Assembly: GCA_963847235.1 (NCBI GenBank)
Contig: CAWJYU010000004.1
Span: 124,001 to 188,000, forward strand
Direction of reading: 5' to 3'
Length of the DNA: 64,000 nt
DNA from: JACDAN01 sp963847235
GTDB lineage: Bacteria; Actinomycetota; Thermoleophilia; Gaiellales; Gaiellaceae
Below, piece after piece: positions 8,643 through 16,995 of this stretch (position 1 is its first letter; each line of letters begins with the position of its first letter). A program made the position numbers and the translations under genes. Under the pieces are notes generated by a model. It ran no database searches. It was not told the origin of the DNA and was given only the letters and a program-made list of their open reading frames with translations.

Positions 8643-8993
8643 TCAGCCACGTTCACGGTCATAGAGCCGGTCGGTCTTCGCCGCCATGATGAAGTCGTTG
8701 CGGTGGAGGCCCCTGATCTTGTGCGTCCACCAGGTGACGGTCGTCCGGCCCCACTCGGTGAGGAGCGCGGGATGGTGGCCCTCGTCCTCCGCGACCTGGC
8801 CGACGCGCTGGGTGAACTCGAGCGCCCGGGCGAAGTCGTCGAACGCGAATGCTCGGGAGAGTCGCTTGATCCCGTCGACCTCGACGAGATCCCAGTCGGA
8901 TATATGAGGCCGAAGCTCGTCGATCTCCTCGTCGGTGACGGTTGGCGCGTCCCTGCGGCAGGCGACGCACTTCATCCCGGCCAGCGCGTCCAT
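8643..8993 (-). CDS. phhB: 4a-hydroxytetrahydrobiopterin (pterin-4a-carbinolamine) dehydratase
   Basis: Protein of 116 aa with the PCD/DCoH family pattern: LSRAFAFDDFARALEFTQRVGQVAEDEGHHPALLTEW, containing the EGHHP active-site histidines, followed by VTWWTHKIRGLHRNDFIMA. The family dehydrates 4a-hydroxytetrahydropterin; in bacteria it can support aromatic amino-acid hydroxylases or molybdopterin-related metabolism. Length is normal once the Cys-rich N-terminal MKCVACRRDAP stretch is counted, which is common in actinobacterial members. The stop sits 2 bp before the downstream broken lipoprotein start. Confidence 0.9.
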   Translation of the reverse strand: MDALAGMKCVACRRDAPTVTDEEIDELRPHISDWDLVEVDGIKRLSRAFAFDDFARALEFTQRVGQVAEDEGHHPALLTEWGRTTVTWWTHKIRGLHRNDFIMAAKTDRLYDRERG

Positions 8994-9084
8994 CGTTTCC
9001 GCAGGGTACGCGCAGCCCGTCTACCGGCTCGACATCGCGGCCACCTGCAAGAAGTAGACCGCGGTCGCGAGCTACGATGGCGCC

Positions 9085-9501
9085 ATGCTGGCCGGCGATA
9101 GTGACCGCGAACGTGCGACGGCCGCGCTGCAGGAGCATTACGTCGGAGGCCGTCTGACGCTCGAGGAGTTCTCGGACCGCGCAGGACGTGTTCTGGCGGC
9201 TCGGTCGCGCGCCGAGATTCGGCGCGCGCTCTCGGACTTGCCCGTCTTCGGGGATTCCGGCGAGCTCGCGGCTCGTGGACGTTCGCTCGTGCAGTCCGTC
9301 GCGCGGGGCGCGATGCTCGTCGTCTTCACCGGCGCCTATCTCGTGTTCAGCTTCCTGCTGCTCCTCGTCTTCGGGCTGACGCTGCTTCTCAACGGCGCCT
9401 CCGGTACGGCGCTCGTCGGCTTTCTGCTGGTCTGGCTCGTCCCGACGTACCTGCTGTCGCGGCTCTGGCACCGGCCGGCGCCACGATCGCTGAAGCGCTG
9501 A
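9085..9501 (+). CDS. DUF1707 domain membrane protein
   Basis: Protein of 138 aa. Residues 3-50 match the actinobacterial DUF1707 (SHOCT-like) domain: SDRERATAALQEHYVGGRLTLEEFSDR with the ARSRAEIRRALSDLP end. Residues 75-125 form two hydrophobic TM helices separated by a short loop, with a basic tail. Such proteins are small envelope proteins of unknown role, often near signalling genes. Alternate starts lie a few codons upstream; the ATG at 9085 directly precedes the conserved domain. Confidence 0.85.
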   Translation: MLAGDSDRERATAALQEHYVGGRLTLEEFSDRAGRVLAARSRAEIRRALSDLPVFGDSGELAARGRSLVQSVARGAMLVVFTGAYLVFSFLLLLVFGLTLLLNGASGTALVGFLLVWLVPTYLLSRLWHRPAPRSLKR

Positions 9502-9553
9502 CGCGCCGGCGTTCTTGCCGAAGCCGGGCGCGCCGTGGACGTCGCCGACCGCC

Positions 9554-10609
9554 CTAGTTGATGCGGATGACGAGGAACTCGGCCGGGCGGTGCGGCGCGA
9601 AACCGACCACGATGACCAGGCGGCCGTTGTCGATGTCGTCCTGGGTCATCGTCGTTCGGTCGCAGCGGACGAAGTAGGCGTCCTCGGCCGTCGTGGCCGC
9701 CAGCGCTCCCTGCCGGAAGAGGGTGAGCATGAAGGTCTCCACGCTGCGCCGGACCTCCCGCCAGAGGTTCTCGCCGTTGGACTCGAACACTGCCCACCGG
9801 GTTCCTTCGACGATGCTGCGCTCGAGGTAGAGCGCGAACCGACAGACGTTGACGTACTTCCACTCGGGCTCTGTCGTCGTCGCAAGCGTCCGCGCGCCCC
9901 AGACCACGAGCCGGCCGTCGAGGGGACGGATCACGTTGACACCCTCCTGGGCGAGCGCGGCGATCGTGGAGTCGGCGAGCCCGACCGTGACGCCTACTGC
10001 GCCTCGCAAGCTGGCCCCGCTGCCTGCCGGCGCCCGCCAGACGCCACGCTCGATGTCAGTCCGCGCGCACACGCCGACGACGGCTCCCGAAGCGGCTGCG
10101 TCAGCCGGTGGGACCTTCAGGCGGGGCATGTAGATCGCGGCGTGCCGGGTGGAGCCGAGCGAGCTTGCCCATGCCCCGACGTCCTCGGGGGCGAGTGAGG
10201 CCGGTGCGTCGAGGACGGCGAACGCGCGACGACGCTCGCACAGGTCGATCGCCGCAGAGGCAAGAGTTGCCGCGTCACCGGGATCGAGCGAGCCGGACTC
10301 CGGGAGCGCGAGCAACGCGAACGGCACGTCGTCCAGCTTCTGGAGCTCGTCGGCGACGTCGCTCTGCGGTCGGAGCACGTACGCCCGCCGGCCGTCGTTG
10401 TCGAAGAAGAGCTTGACGGCCCGGCGCAGGTCGTCGTCGGCGCTGCCGAACTCGCGCTCGTACTCCACCAGGCTCGTGACGAGGACAGCCTGCTTCGGCG
10501 CCCCGCGTGCCGGCGCGCCGACGAGCGCAGCCGTCGACGTGTCCACGCCCTGGATGTCGCGACCCGGCGAACCCGCACGAATCGTGATCGGTCCGATTCG
10601 GATGCGCAT
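9554..10609 (-). CDS. Contractile tail sheath-like protein (phage tail / extracellular injection system)
   Basis: Protein of 351 aa with the hallmarks of phage-type tail sheath subunits: an N-terminal GVDTSTAALVGAPARG strand-loop, VLVTSLVEYEREFG, RRAYVLRP, and a C-terminal sheath domain with NVIRPLDGRLVVWGARTL, YVNVCRFALYLERSI, RWAVFESNGENLWREV and RCDRTTMTQDDIDNGRL. It is shorter than usual phage sheaths (about 400-500 aa), similar to a minimal sheath core. Sheaths polymerise round a tube and contract to drive it outward. An AGGAGA site precedes the ATG. No tube, baseplate, spike, ATPase or cargo gene is recognisable around it, so it is an isolated gene here; its role is unclear. Confidence 0.88.
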   Translation of the reverse strand: MRIRIGPITIRAGSPGRDIQGVDTSTAALVGAPARGAPKQAVLVTSLVEYEREFGSADDDLRRAVKLFFDNDGRRAYVLRPQSDVADELQKLDDVPFALLALPESGSLDPGDAATLASAAIDLCERRRAFAVLDAPASLAPEDVGAWASSLGSTRHAAIYMPRLKVPPADAAASGAVVGVCARTDIERGVWRAPAGSGASLRGAVGVTVGLADSTIAALAQEGVNVIRPLDGRLVVWGARTLATTTEPEWKYVNVCRFALYLERSIVEGTRWAVFESNGENLWREVRRSVETFMLTLFRQGALAATTAEDAYFVRCDRTTMTQDDIDNGRLVIVVGFAPHRPAEFLVIRIN

Positions 10610-10944
10610 GCTGCAGTCATTCTCCTATCCGCACGGCGGATCTCAAGCGTTCGGGAATTGCCATCGGGATCCAATGCGCCGTTTCGAGGGGCCGCGCGCC
10701 TCTGAACCCCAAGCGCGGCCCCTCGCTCCACTCTTGCTCGCGCCTCGTTAGGCCTTCGCGAAGCGACGGTTAGGGCTCTCCCAAAGGACAGTTCAGGAAC
10801 GGACGGGCCTCACATGAGCACCATTGTTTGGGTTTGCAAACAGGGTTGGCACGGTTCGATAGCCGGGCTAGACTCGCGTCGCCTCTGAACGTGAGATGTC
10901 CAACCAGGCTCGCGCACGCGGGCCGCCGAGGAGGTTCGACGCGT
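10610..10944. other. Long intergenic region between divergent genes
   Basis: These 335 bp separate the sheath gene (leftward) from the CH-HGD repeat protein (rightward). They contain an imperfect GC-rich stem-loop with 13-bp arms (10685-10697 and 10713-10725), the palindrome GTTTGCAAAC (about 10832-10841), and a promoter-like element at 10846-10874. I see no credible coding frame in it. Confidence 0.6.
10846..10874 (+). promoter_or_regulatory. Probable promoter of the CH-HGD repeat protein gene
   Basis: TTGGCA (10846-10851), a 17-bp spacer and TAGACT (10869-10874) form a good housekeeping-type promoter, giving a leader of about 60 nt before the ATG at 10945. The GTTTGCAAAC palindrome just upstream could be an activator or repressor site. 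Confidence 0.6.
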
Positions 10945-11394
10945 ATGAGAGGAATCACGGGGGGTCGGGGAGTTCGTGCTGTGCTTGTCACCAGCGCGGG
11001 GGCGATCATGTTCGCCGTTGCGGCCTCGGTCGGGGGTGCAGTCTCCCCCACGGGGAAGCATTCGGCCTCTCACCAGTACCAGTACGACAAGAAGGTGACG
11101 ATCTGTCACCGGACGGGGTCGAAGAAGCATCCCTTCGTGACGATCCGCGTCTCGAGGAGGGCCGTCCCCGCCCACCTCCGCCATGGCGACAAGCTCGGTC
11201 CGTGTTCCCGGGCCAAGTTCGTCGTCTGCCACAAGTCGCGGCGGGACAAGAAGACGATGAAGGTGATCGGCACTCGTGCCCTGAAGAAGCACCTGCGCCA
11301 CGGCGACAGGCTCGGCTCGTGCAGCAGGCGGCACAAGGGCAAGGACAGGGACAGGCACGAGGGGAAGGACTCCCACAAGGGCAAGCGCGGCTAG
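10945..11394 (+). CDS. Secreted basic protein with duplicated CH...HGD...C motif
   Basis: Protein of 149 aa with an N-terminal signal peptide (about residues 1-35), then two tandem copies of a 35-40 residue motif: VTICHRTGSKKHPFVTI to AHLRHGDKLGPC, and FVVCHKSRRDKKTMKVI to KHLRHGDRLGSC. The paired CH, HGD and final C positions are conserved between copies. The C-terminal 25 residues are Lys/His/Asp/Gly-rich (HKGKDRDRHEGKD and similar). The motif is widespread in secreted bacterial proteins of unknown role; the paired Cys and His suggest disulfides or metal binding (inference). The ATG at 10945 has GAGGAGG eleven bases upstream. A hairpin terminator follows. Confidence 0.75.
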   Translation: MRGITGGRGVRAVLVTSAGAIMFAVAASVGGAVSPTGKHSASHQYQYDKKVTICHRTGSKKHPFVTIRVSRRAVPAHLRHGDKLGPCSRAKFVVCHKSRRDKKTMKVIGTRALKKHLRHGDRLGSCSRRHKGKDRDRHEGKDSHKGKRG

Positions 11395-11418
11395 CCGGAG
11401 ACGGGGGAGATTGGTTCG

Positions 11419-11448
11419 GCGGGAGGCCTCGTAAGCGAGGCCTCCCGC
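11419..11448 (+). terminator. Hairpin terminator
   Basis: Perfect 13-bp stem (11419-11431 with 11436-11448) with TAAG loop, 24 bp after the CH-HGD protein stop and just before the ligase gene. The T-tract is short. Confidence 0.75.
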
Positions 11449-11469
11449 TTCGCCAGAAGGTGGAATCCT

Positions 11470-13080
11470 GTGCGGATCGACGTTGGGCTGTCGGCAGCCG
11501 GCTCGCGTGTGGAGCAGCTCCCCGGACTCCTTGTCGGTGGGCTCGTCCTCGTTCTCGGCTTCGACCAGGGCGGGTTCGCCCCGTCGACCTGGGTCTGGAG
11601 CGCCGCGCCGCTCGCGATCGTCGCCGGTGCGCTCGTTCTCGGAGAGGCCCGCCGACCGTCGTCGCTCGAGCTCGGATTCCTCGCGGCGTTCGCCGGCCTG
11701 CTCCTCTCGACGCTCGTCTCGACGATCTGGTCGCTCGACCCGACCGCCTCGATTCTCGACGCAGAGCGGCTGCTGCTCTACCTGGCGACGGCCTCGGCAC
11801 TCGTGTTGCTGGCCCGCCCCGGTTCGAGACTCGGCATCCTCGTCGGAGTTCTCGTCGGCATCGCTGTGCTCTGCCTGGCCGGTCTTGCGGACGCCGCGGT
11901 CGGGGACGACCCCGTCGGGGCGGTCACGGACGACCCGGGCTCCGAGGACCGGCTGGCAGAGCCTGTCGGGTACGCCAACGGCATGGCCGTGCTCGCAGCA
12001 ATGGGGGCGCTGCTTGCGGTCGGTCTCGCTCTCGTAGCCCGGCGTCCTGCCGTTCGCGCGGCCTGCCTTCTGCTTCTGCCGGTCTTCATCGCGACGCAGT
12101 ACCTCACGTACTCGCGTGGCGCGTGGCTTGCGCTCGCGATCGGCCTACTCGCGCTCTTTGCGACCCGAATCGCTTCACTCGACCGCCGCTTCGTCGTCGC
12201 GGTCTGTGCGGTCATCATCGTCGCGGTGACAGTCGCCGGAGTCGCCTTCGCTCGTTCGTTCGCGTCGCCGACTGCCACACCGGTGGACGGCGCCGCGCGC
12301 CTGCGGACGCTCTCGGGCAGTAGCCGAGCCGACTACTGGCGCGTGGCGATACGAACGGTCGAGGCTGAGCCGCTTCTCGGCTCGGGATCGGGCAGCTTCC
12401 GCCGCCGGTGGTTCCAACACCGTCGGGAGCCGCAGCCCGCGCGCGATGCCCACAGCCTTTACCTCGAGACGCTCGCCGAGCTCGGGCCGCTCGGACTTGC
12501 GCTCCTGCTGGTGGCGCTCGGTCTACCGCTCGCGGCCGCCGTTTCGGCCCGCGCCGACCCGCTTACACCCCCGGCACTCGGCGCATACGTGGCGTTTCTT
12601 GCACATACGGCACAGGACTGGGACTGGGAGCTGCCGGCTGTCACGGTGCCGGCCCTCGCCTGCGCGGTCGCACTACTACTCGCAGTGCGGAAGCGGTGGA
12701 CTCGAGTCGCACGTGGCCCGAGCCTCGTGGGTGCCGGAGCCGCGGTCGCGCTGCTCGCGCTCACCGTGACCGCCTATGTCGGGAATCGCGAGCTCGCGCT
12801 CGGTGAGGACGGCTCGGAGCGCTCCGCCCGCCGGGCGGCCCGCCTTCAACCGTGGTCCGCGGAGCCCTGGCGTGTCATCGGCGAGAGTCAGCTCGAGCGC
12901 GGCGAGCTCGCGGCTGCCCGCGCCAGCTTCCGCGAGGGGCTGAGCCGCGACGACGGCGACTGGGAGCTCTGGACCGACCTTGCCTTGGCGAGCGAGGGTG
13001 AAGCGAGGCGCGACGCGCTTGCCCGCGCCGTCTCCCTCAATCCGCGTGACCCGGACCTGATGGAGCTGCGCGATGAATGA
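11470..13080 (+). CDS. O-antigen ligase/polymerase-like polytopic membrane protein with C-terminal repeat tail
   Basis: Protein of 536 aa with about ten or more hydrophobic helices between residues 15 and 440. The Wzy_C/O-antigen-ligase signature lies near residues 275-350: a large outer loop with LSGSSRADYWRVAIRTVEAEPLLGSGSG, then RDAHSLYLETLAELGPLG. Such proteins join or polymerise undecaprenyl-linked glycans at the outer face of the membrane. Residues 445-536 are soluble and TPR-like (LERGELAAARASFREGL, DWELWTDLALASEGEARRDALARAVSL). Start is GTG at 11470 after AGAAGGTGG. No glycosyltransferase neighbours are visible, so its glycan is unknown. Confidence 0.85.
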   Translation: MRIDVGLSAAGSRVEQLPGLLVGGLVLVLGFDQGGFAPSTWVWSAAPLAIVAGALVLGEARRPSSLELGFLAAFAGLLLSTLVSTIWSLDPTASILDAERLLLYLATASALVLLARPGSRLGILVGVLVGIAVLCLAGLADAAVGDDPVGAVTDDPGSEDRLAEPVGYANGMAVLAAMGALLAVGLALVARRPAVRAACLLLLPVFIATQYLTYSRGAWLALAIGLLALFATRIASLDRRFVVAVCAVIIVAVTVAGVAFARSFASPTATPVDGAARLRTLSGSSRADYWRVAIRTVEAEPLLGSGSGSFRRRWFQHRREPQPARDAHSLYLETLAELGPLGLALLLVALGLPLAAAVSARADPLTPPALGAYVAFLAHTAQDWDWELPAVTVPALACAVALLLAVRKRWTRVARGPSLVGAGAAVALLALTVTAYVGNRELALGEDGSERSARRAARLQPWSAEPWRVIGESQLERGELAAARASFREGLSRDDGDWELWTDLALASEGEARRDALARAVSLNPRDPDLMELRDE

Positions 13081-13152
13081 CAGACGGGTATCGCGGGATT
13101 CCACCCCGACGGCTTCGGTGCTACGTTTGGACTGACAGGAACAGGAGCGACG

Positions 13153-13611
13153 GTGCGTAGGAGGTTGGGCTCATCTGCGGGCCCGCTGGCGGTTCTCACG
13201 GCCGCGCTCCTGATCGCGGTTGGCGCAACCCTCTCGCTCGACTCCAGTCCGGCGTCCGCTGCGAAGCCCTGCTGGGAGCTGGTTCTGGACGACTGGGCCG
13301 ACAACGCCAGCATCGACCGCCCGTTCTCGGTCGCGTGCCTTCAGCAGGCACTCGACCGCGCGCCCGAGGACATCCGCGCCTACAGCGACATCGAGGATCA
13401 GATCCGCCAGGCGCTGCGCGACACGGTCGTCCGTCGGCCGCAGAGCAGCGGGAGCGCCGAGGGGCCGATCGAGCAGGCGCTCAGCGTGGACACGAACGAC
13501 GCCCGCTCGATCCCGATCCCGCTCATCGTTCTCGCGGCCTGCGCGTCGGCGCTGATCGTCGCCGGCGGCGCGGGAGTGGCCGCGCGGAAGCTCCGCAAGC
13601 GGCCGGACTAA
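13153..13611 (+). CDS. Small secreted/membrane-anchored protein
   Basis: Protein of 152 aa from a GTG with AGGAG upstream. It has a signal peptide ending near SSPASAA (residue 36), an extracytoplasmic part of about 80 residues with two cysteines (AKPCWELVLDDWADN and FSVACLQQAL), and a C-terminal TM helix (about residues 118-142) followed by a basic stop-transfer end. This is a type I membrane topology. I do not recognise the family. It follows the ligase-like gene by 72 bp on the same strand and may be co-transcribed. Confidence 0.65.
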   Translation: MRRRLGSSAGPLAVLTAALLIAVGATLSLDSSPASAAKPCWELVLDDWADNASIDRPFSVACLQQALDRAPEDIRAYSDIEDQIRQALRDTVVRRPQSSGSAEGPIEQALSVDTNDARSIPIPLIVLAACASALIVAGGAGVAARKLRKRPD

Positions 13612-13616
13612 GGGTC

Positions 13617-14039
13617 CTACTGCGCTGAGCCGTCCGCCGCGAGGCGCTCGCGCATCGTCTGCTCGATGCGGCCGGCGATGGCCGGCTGCGTCTGCTGGAG
13701 CTGGCGGAACTCGGTCCCGAACAGGACGAGGAGCTTCGCGGGCGCAGTCGTCGTCACCGTTGCGCTGCGCCGACCGCCGTCCAGCATCGCGATCTCGCCG
13801 AAGTAGTCGCCGGGGCCGAGATCCGCGAGCGTCTTACCGTCCGCGGTCACGACGGCGCTGCCCTCTGTGAGCACGAAGAACGAGTAGCCCGTCGCGCCCT
13901 CGCCGCACAGCTTCACTCCCTCGCCCTTGCTCTCCTCGCTGAACCACGGGGCGAGCGTCTGGAGGTCCGATTCGTCCAGGGACGAGAAGAGGTCGATGCC
14001 GGCGAGCTCGTCTGCGGTGGCCATTCCGGAACCGAACAT
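13617..14039 (-). CDS. Stand-alone cyclic nucleotide-binding domain protein
   Basis: Protein of 140 aa consisting almost wholly of one cNMP-binding (CNB) domain: FSSLDESDLQTLAPWF helix, the beta-roll with GSAVVTADGKTLADLGPGDYFGEIAMLDGGRRSATVTT (phosphate-binding cassette, FGEIA...RSA) and a C-terminal helix. No DNA-binding helix-turn-helix follows, unlike Crp, so it is more likely a regulatory or adaptor subunit than a transcription factor. A class III adenylate cyclase gene lies at 58029, so cAMP signalling in this organism is plausible, but no direct link is shown. Confidence 0.88.
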   Translation of the reverse strand: MFGSGMATADELAGIDLFSSLDESDLQTLAPWFSEESKGEGVKLCGEGATGYSFFVLTEGSAVVTADGKTLADLGPGDYFGEIAMLDGGRRSATVTTTAPAKLLVLFGTEFRQLQQTQPAIAGRIEQTMRERLAADGSAQ

Positions 14040-14168
14040 ATCGCCCTTCCGCGGCCCGTGTCACCTGGTCGCAACCGCCTCTTCACCGGACGTACACCAC
14101 TTGGCGAACCAGTCGCGAAATGGCGCGTCATACGATCGCCCGGGGAACGACGGAGAGGGAGGATCGTC

Positions 14169-15836
14169 TTGAGAGCGCGTCTTGCGGTTACTGCTCTTGC
14201 TGCACTGGCTCTTGCAGCCTGGCTCGCCGGCTCGGCGTCGGGCACGAAGCAGCCGAAGGCCCTGACCCTGACGCCGATCGGGACGTACGCCACCGGCGTG
14301 TTCTTCAACGGCGATGTCGGCGCCGCCGAGATCCCCGCCTATGACTGGCTCACGCGCCGTGTCTACGTCGTCAACGCCGTGCAGAAGCGGGTGGACGTGC
14401 TCGACATCCGGAACCCGGCCGCCCCGACCAAGCTGACCGAGTTCGACGTCTCCGACCTCGGGACGCCGAACAGCGTGGACACGCAGTTCGGGATCCTCGC
14501 CGTCGCGGTCGAGGCGCCGGTGCGCACCGACCCCGGGAAGGTCGTCTTCTTCACGCCGGGCGGAACGCGCCTCGGGATCATCGAGGTCGGCGCGCTGCCG
14601 GACATGCTGACCTTCTCGCCGAACGGCCGGTTTCTCCTCGTCGCGAACGAGGGAGAGCCCGGCGCGGTCGACCCGATGGGCTCGGTGTCGATCATCGACT
14701 TCCACAAGTGGCCGAGGCGGGTCTCGGTGGACACGGCGGACTTCACGTCGTTCGACGGCGCGACCCTCGACCCGAGCATCGTCATCGCAGCCGGCAAGGC
14801 TCCCTCGGTCGACCTCGAGCCCGAGTACATCACTGTCTCCGAGGACTCCAAGCGTGCCTGGGTGACGCTCCAGGATGCGAACGCCATTGCGGAGATCAAT
14901 GTCGGCGCCGGAAACGTCACCGCGCTGCGCGGGCTCGGCTTCAAGGATCACGGAGCGGCAGGCAACGCCCTCGACGCGAGCGACCGCGACAACGCCATCA
15001 ACCTCTGCACCTGGCCGGGCCTCTACGGGATGTACCAGCCCGACGCGATCGCGTCCTTCCACCACCACGGCCGGACGTATCTGGTCACCGCCAACGAAGG
15101 CGACTCGCGGGCCGCTGACGAGGCGCGCGTCTCGGCGGCGGCGATCACGCTCGGGCCTCGCTTCGACCCGATCGTCAAGCAGAACCAGAACCTCGGGCGC
15201 CTGACCGTGAACCGGACGCTCGGGATGACCGGTGGGGTCTACGACCGGCTCTTCGTCTACGGAGCCCGGTCGGTCTCGATCTGGTCGAGCGACGGAGAGC
15301 AGGTCTTCGACTCCGGCGACCAGCTCGAACGGATCGCCTCGCCGTTCCCCGGCGGGCCGGCTCCCGTGCCCCCGCTCATCCTGCAGCCGCCGGTCCCGGC
15401 GGCTCCCGCGGCAACCTGCCCGCGCGCGGCTGCCGCCTCCCCGGCGCCGCCGCTCACCACGCCGTTCAACTCCAACCACGAGGAGGGCAGCTCGTTCGAC
15501 ACCCGCAGCGACAACAAGGGCCCCGAGCCGGAGGGCGTCGTCGTCGGCGAGCTTCACGGGCGGACCTACGCGTTCGTCGGCCTCGAGCGCCTGAGCGGCG
15601 TCGTGGCGTACGACGTCACCGATCCCGAGGAGCCGGCGTTCGAGACCTACGTCAACCCGCGGGACTTCAATCAGCCGGTGTCGATCGCGGGAGCGCCGAA
15701 TCCGGCGGCCGGCGACCTCGGGCCGGAGGGCCTGACGTTCATCCCGTCCTGGCAGAGCCCGACCTTCCGGCCGCTGCTCGTGGTCTCGAACGAGGTCAGC
15801 GGGACGACGACGGTCTACGAGGTGCGCGTCTCGTGA
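14169..15836 (+). CDS. Choice-of-anchor I domain protein (secreted beta-propeller)
   Basis: Protein of about 555 aa starting at TTG 14169, preceded by GAGGGAGGA, with a signal peptide to about residue 24. The body is a seven-bladed propeller-like family used in choice-of-anchor I and alkaline-phosphatase-associated proteins: VNAVQKRVDVLDI, SPNGRFLLVANEGEPG, YLVTANEGDSR, GARSVSIWS, NKGPEPEGVVVGEL and GPEGLTFIPSWQSP. These are extracellular proteins, sometimes linked to phosphatase or esterase activity; the exact reaction is not known. No obvious C-terminal anchor remains, so it is probably released. A candidate start further upstream lacks a signal peptide. Confidence 0.85.
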   Translation: MRARLAVTALAALALAAWLAGSASGTKQPKALTLTPIGTYATGVFFNGDVGAAEIPAYDWLTRRVYVVNAVQKRVDVLDIRNPAAPTKLTEFDVSDLGTPNSVDTQFGILAVAVEAPVRTDPGKVVFFTPGGTRLGIIEVGALPDMLTFSPNGRFLLVANEGEPGAVDPMGSVSIIDFHKWPRRVSVDTADFTSFDGATLDPSIVIAAGKAPSVDLEPEYITVSEDSKRAWVTLQDANAIAEINVGAGNVTALRGLGFKDHGAAGNALDASDRDNAINLCTWPGLYGMYQPDAIASFHHHGRTYLVTANEGDSRAADEARVSAAAITLGPRFDPIVKQNQNLGRLTVNRTLGMTGGVYDRLFVYGARSVSIWSSDGEQVFDSGDQLERIASPFPGGPAPVPPLILQPPVPAAPAATCPRAAAASPAPPLTTPFNSNHEEGSSFDTRSDNKGPEPEGVVVGELHGRTYAFVGLERLSGVVAYDVTDPEEPAFETYVNPRDFNQPVSIAGAPNPAAGDLGPEGLTFIPSWQSPTFRPLLVVSNEVSGTTTVYEVRVS

Positions 15837-15895
15837 CGGTGCGGCGCTCATCCTGCCGTTCCTCGGCCTGAAGACGTTCCTCGAAAGCGCCGCGA

Positions 15896-16876
15896 CTAGC
15901 GAGTCGCGGCGAGCTGGCCGCAGGCGGCGGCGATGTCGCGGCCGCGAGTGAGCCGCACCGTCGACGGGATCCGCGCCTTGTCGAGCACCCGCTTGAACGC
16001 CGCGATCGCCTCCCGGGAGGAACCGTCGTACATCCCCGTCGGGTTGTAGGGGATCAGGTTGACCTTGAAGACCTTCGGGTCGAGCAGCTGCGCGAGCTCC
16101 GCAGCCCGGTCCGGCGAGTCGTTCACACCGGCGAGCAGCACGTACTCGACGAAGACTTTGCGGTGCCGCAGCTCGAAGTAGCGCCGGCACTCGGCGAGGA
16201 CCGAGGGAAGCGGGTAGCGGTCGTTGACCGGCATCAGCTCCGACCGGAGCCGCGGATCGGCGGCATGAATGGAGAGCGCGAGCCGGATCGGCTCCTCGAC
16301 CTCGTCGACGTAACGCGTGAGACCGGGCATCCAGCCGACGGTCGAGATCGTCGTCCGTCTGTGCGTGATCCCGACCTCGGGCAGGCGGCGGGCGGCGGCG
16401 AGCACCTCGTCGTAGTTCAGGAACGGCTCGCCCATGCCCATGAACACGAGGTGGTTCACCGGCTCGATGCGCCGGAAGTGGAGCACCTGGTCGAGGATCT
16501 CCGACATCTTCAGGTTCCGGCCGAAGCGCATCTGGCCCGTCGCGCAGAAGGTGCACGTGAGCGGGCAGCCGGACTGCGCGGAGACGCAGACGGACCGTCG
16601 CCCGTCGCGGTAGCGCATGAGGACGGCCTCGACCGGATGGCCGTCGGCGGTGCGGAAGAGCGCCTTGACGGTTCCATCGGCCGCCGTCGCCTCGTCCTCG
16701 ACCGAGAGCGACGAGAACGGGACGCTCTCCGCGAGCCGCGCGCGCAGCGTGAGCGAGAGGTTCGTCATCTCGTCGTAGCCGGCGGCGCCGCGCGCGGTCC
16801 ACTCCCACACCTGCCGGGCGCGGAAAGACGGCTCGCCGGCGTCGGTGAGCGTGCGCTCGAGCAGCGTGAGATCCAC
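15896..16876 (-). CDS. rlmN: RlmN, dual-specificity 23S rRNA A2503 / tRNA A37 C2-methyltransferase
   Basis: Protein of 326 aa, a radical-SAM methyltransferase with the cluster motif CPLTCTFC (Cys104, Cys108, Cys111), family motifs MGMGEPFLNYDEV and LALSIHAA, LIPYNPTG, and a C-terminal cysteine (AAACGQLAATR) at the position of the methyl-accepting catalytic Cys. Preceding VEAVLMRY and SVCVSAQSG are typical of RlmN rather than Cfr. It methylates 23S rRNA and some tRNAs. The gene faces left; an extra start upstream is unlikely because the conserved N-terminus (QVWEWTARG) is already included. Confidence 0.96.
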   Translation of the reverse strand: MDLTLLERTLTDAGEPSFRARQVWEWTARGAAGYDEMTNLSLTLRARLAESVPFSSLSVEDEATAADGTVKALFRTADGHPVEAVLMRYRDGRRSVCVSAQSGCPLTCTFCATGQMRFGRNLKMSEILDQVLHFRRIEPVNHLVFMGMGEPFLNYDEVLAAARRLPEVGITHRRTTISTVGWMPGLTRYVDEVEEPIRLALSIHAADPRLRSELMPVNDRYPLPSVLAECRRYFELRHRKVFVEYVLLAGVNDSPDRAAELAQLLDPKVFKVNLIPYNPTGMYDGSSREAIAAFKRVLDKARIPSTVRLTRGRDIAAACGQLAATR

Positions 16877-16995
16877 GCCGTCACGGTAGCGCCACGACCT
16901 TCGTGGCAGCGGGAAGCGCGGGGTCGGGCCGAGCGGGTTCGAGCCCAGCCGCCAGGGTCACCAATCTTGTTCGTTTCGCGGTATACGGTTCGTCC

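Noticed and set aside
10685..10725. Stem-loop as a riboswitch or terminator in the long intergenic gap
   Set aside because: It has no recognisable aptamer, T-tract or matching gene upstream to terminate; kept only as part of the intergenic description.
14061..16808. Very long leftward open frame across the choice-of-anchor I gene and rlmN
   Set aside because: Composition is Arg/Asp-rich and antisense to well-supported genes, as expected for high-GC DNA.
16903..16960. Possible tRNA 3' part (GGGTTCGAGCC-like) before the GH26-like gene
   Set aside because: The T-stem has a mismatch, no acceptor or anticodon arm can be built, and the bases before CACCA do not pair with a 5' partner.
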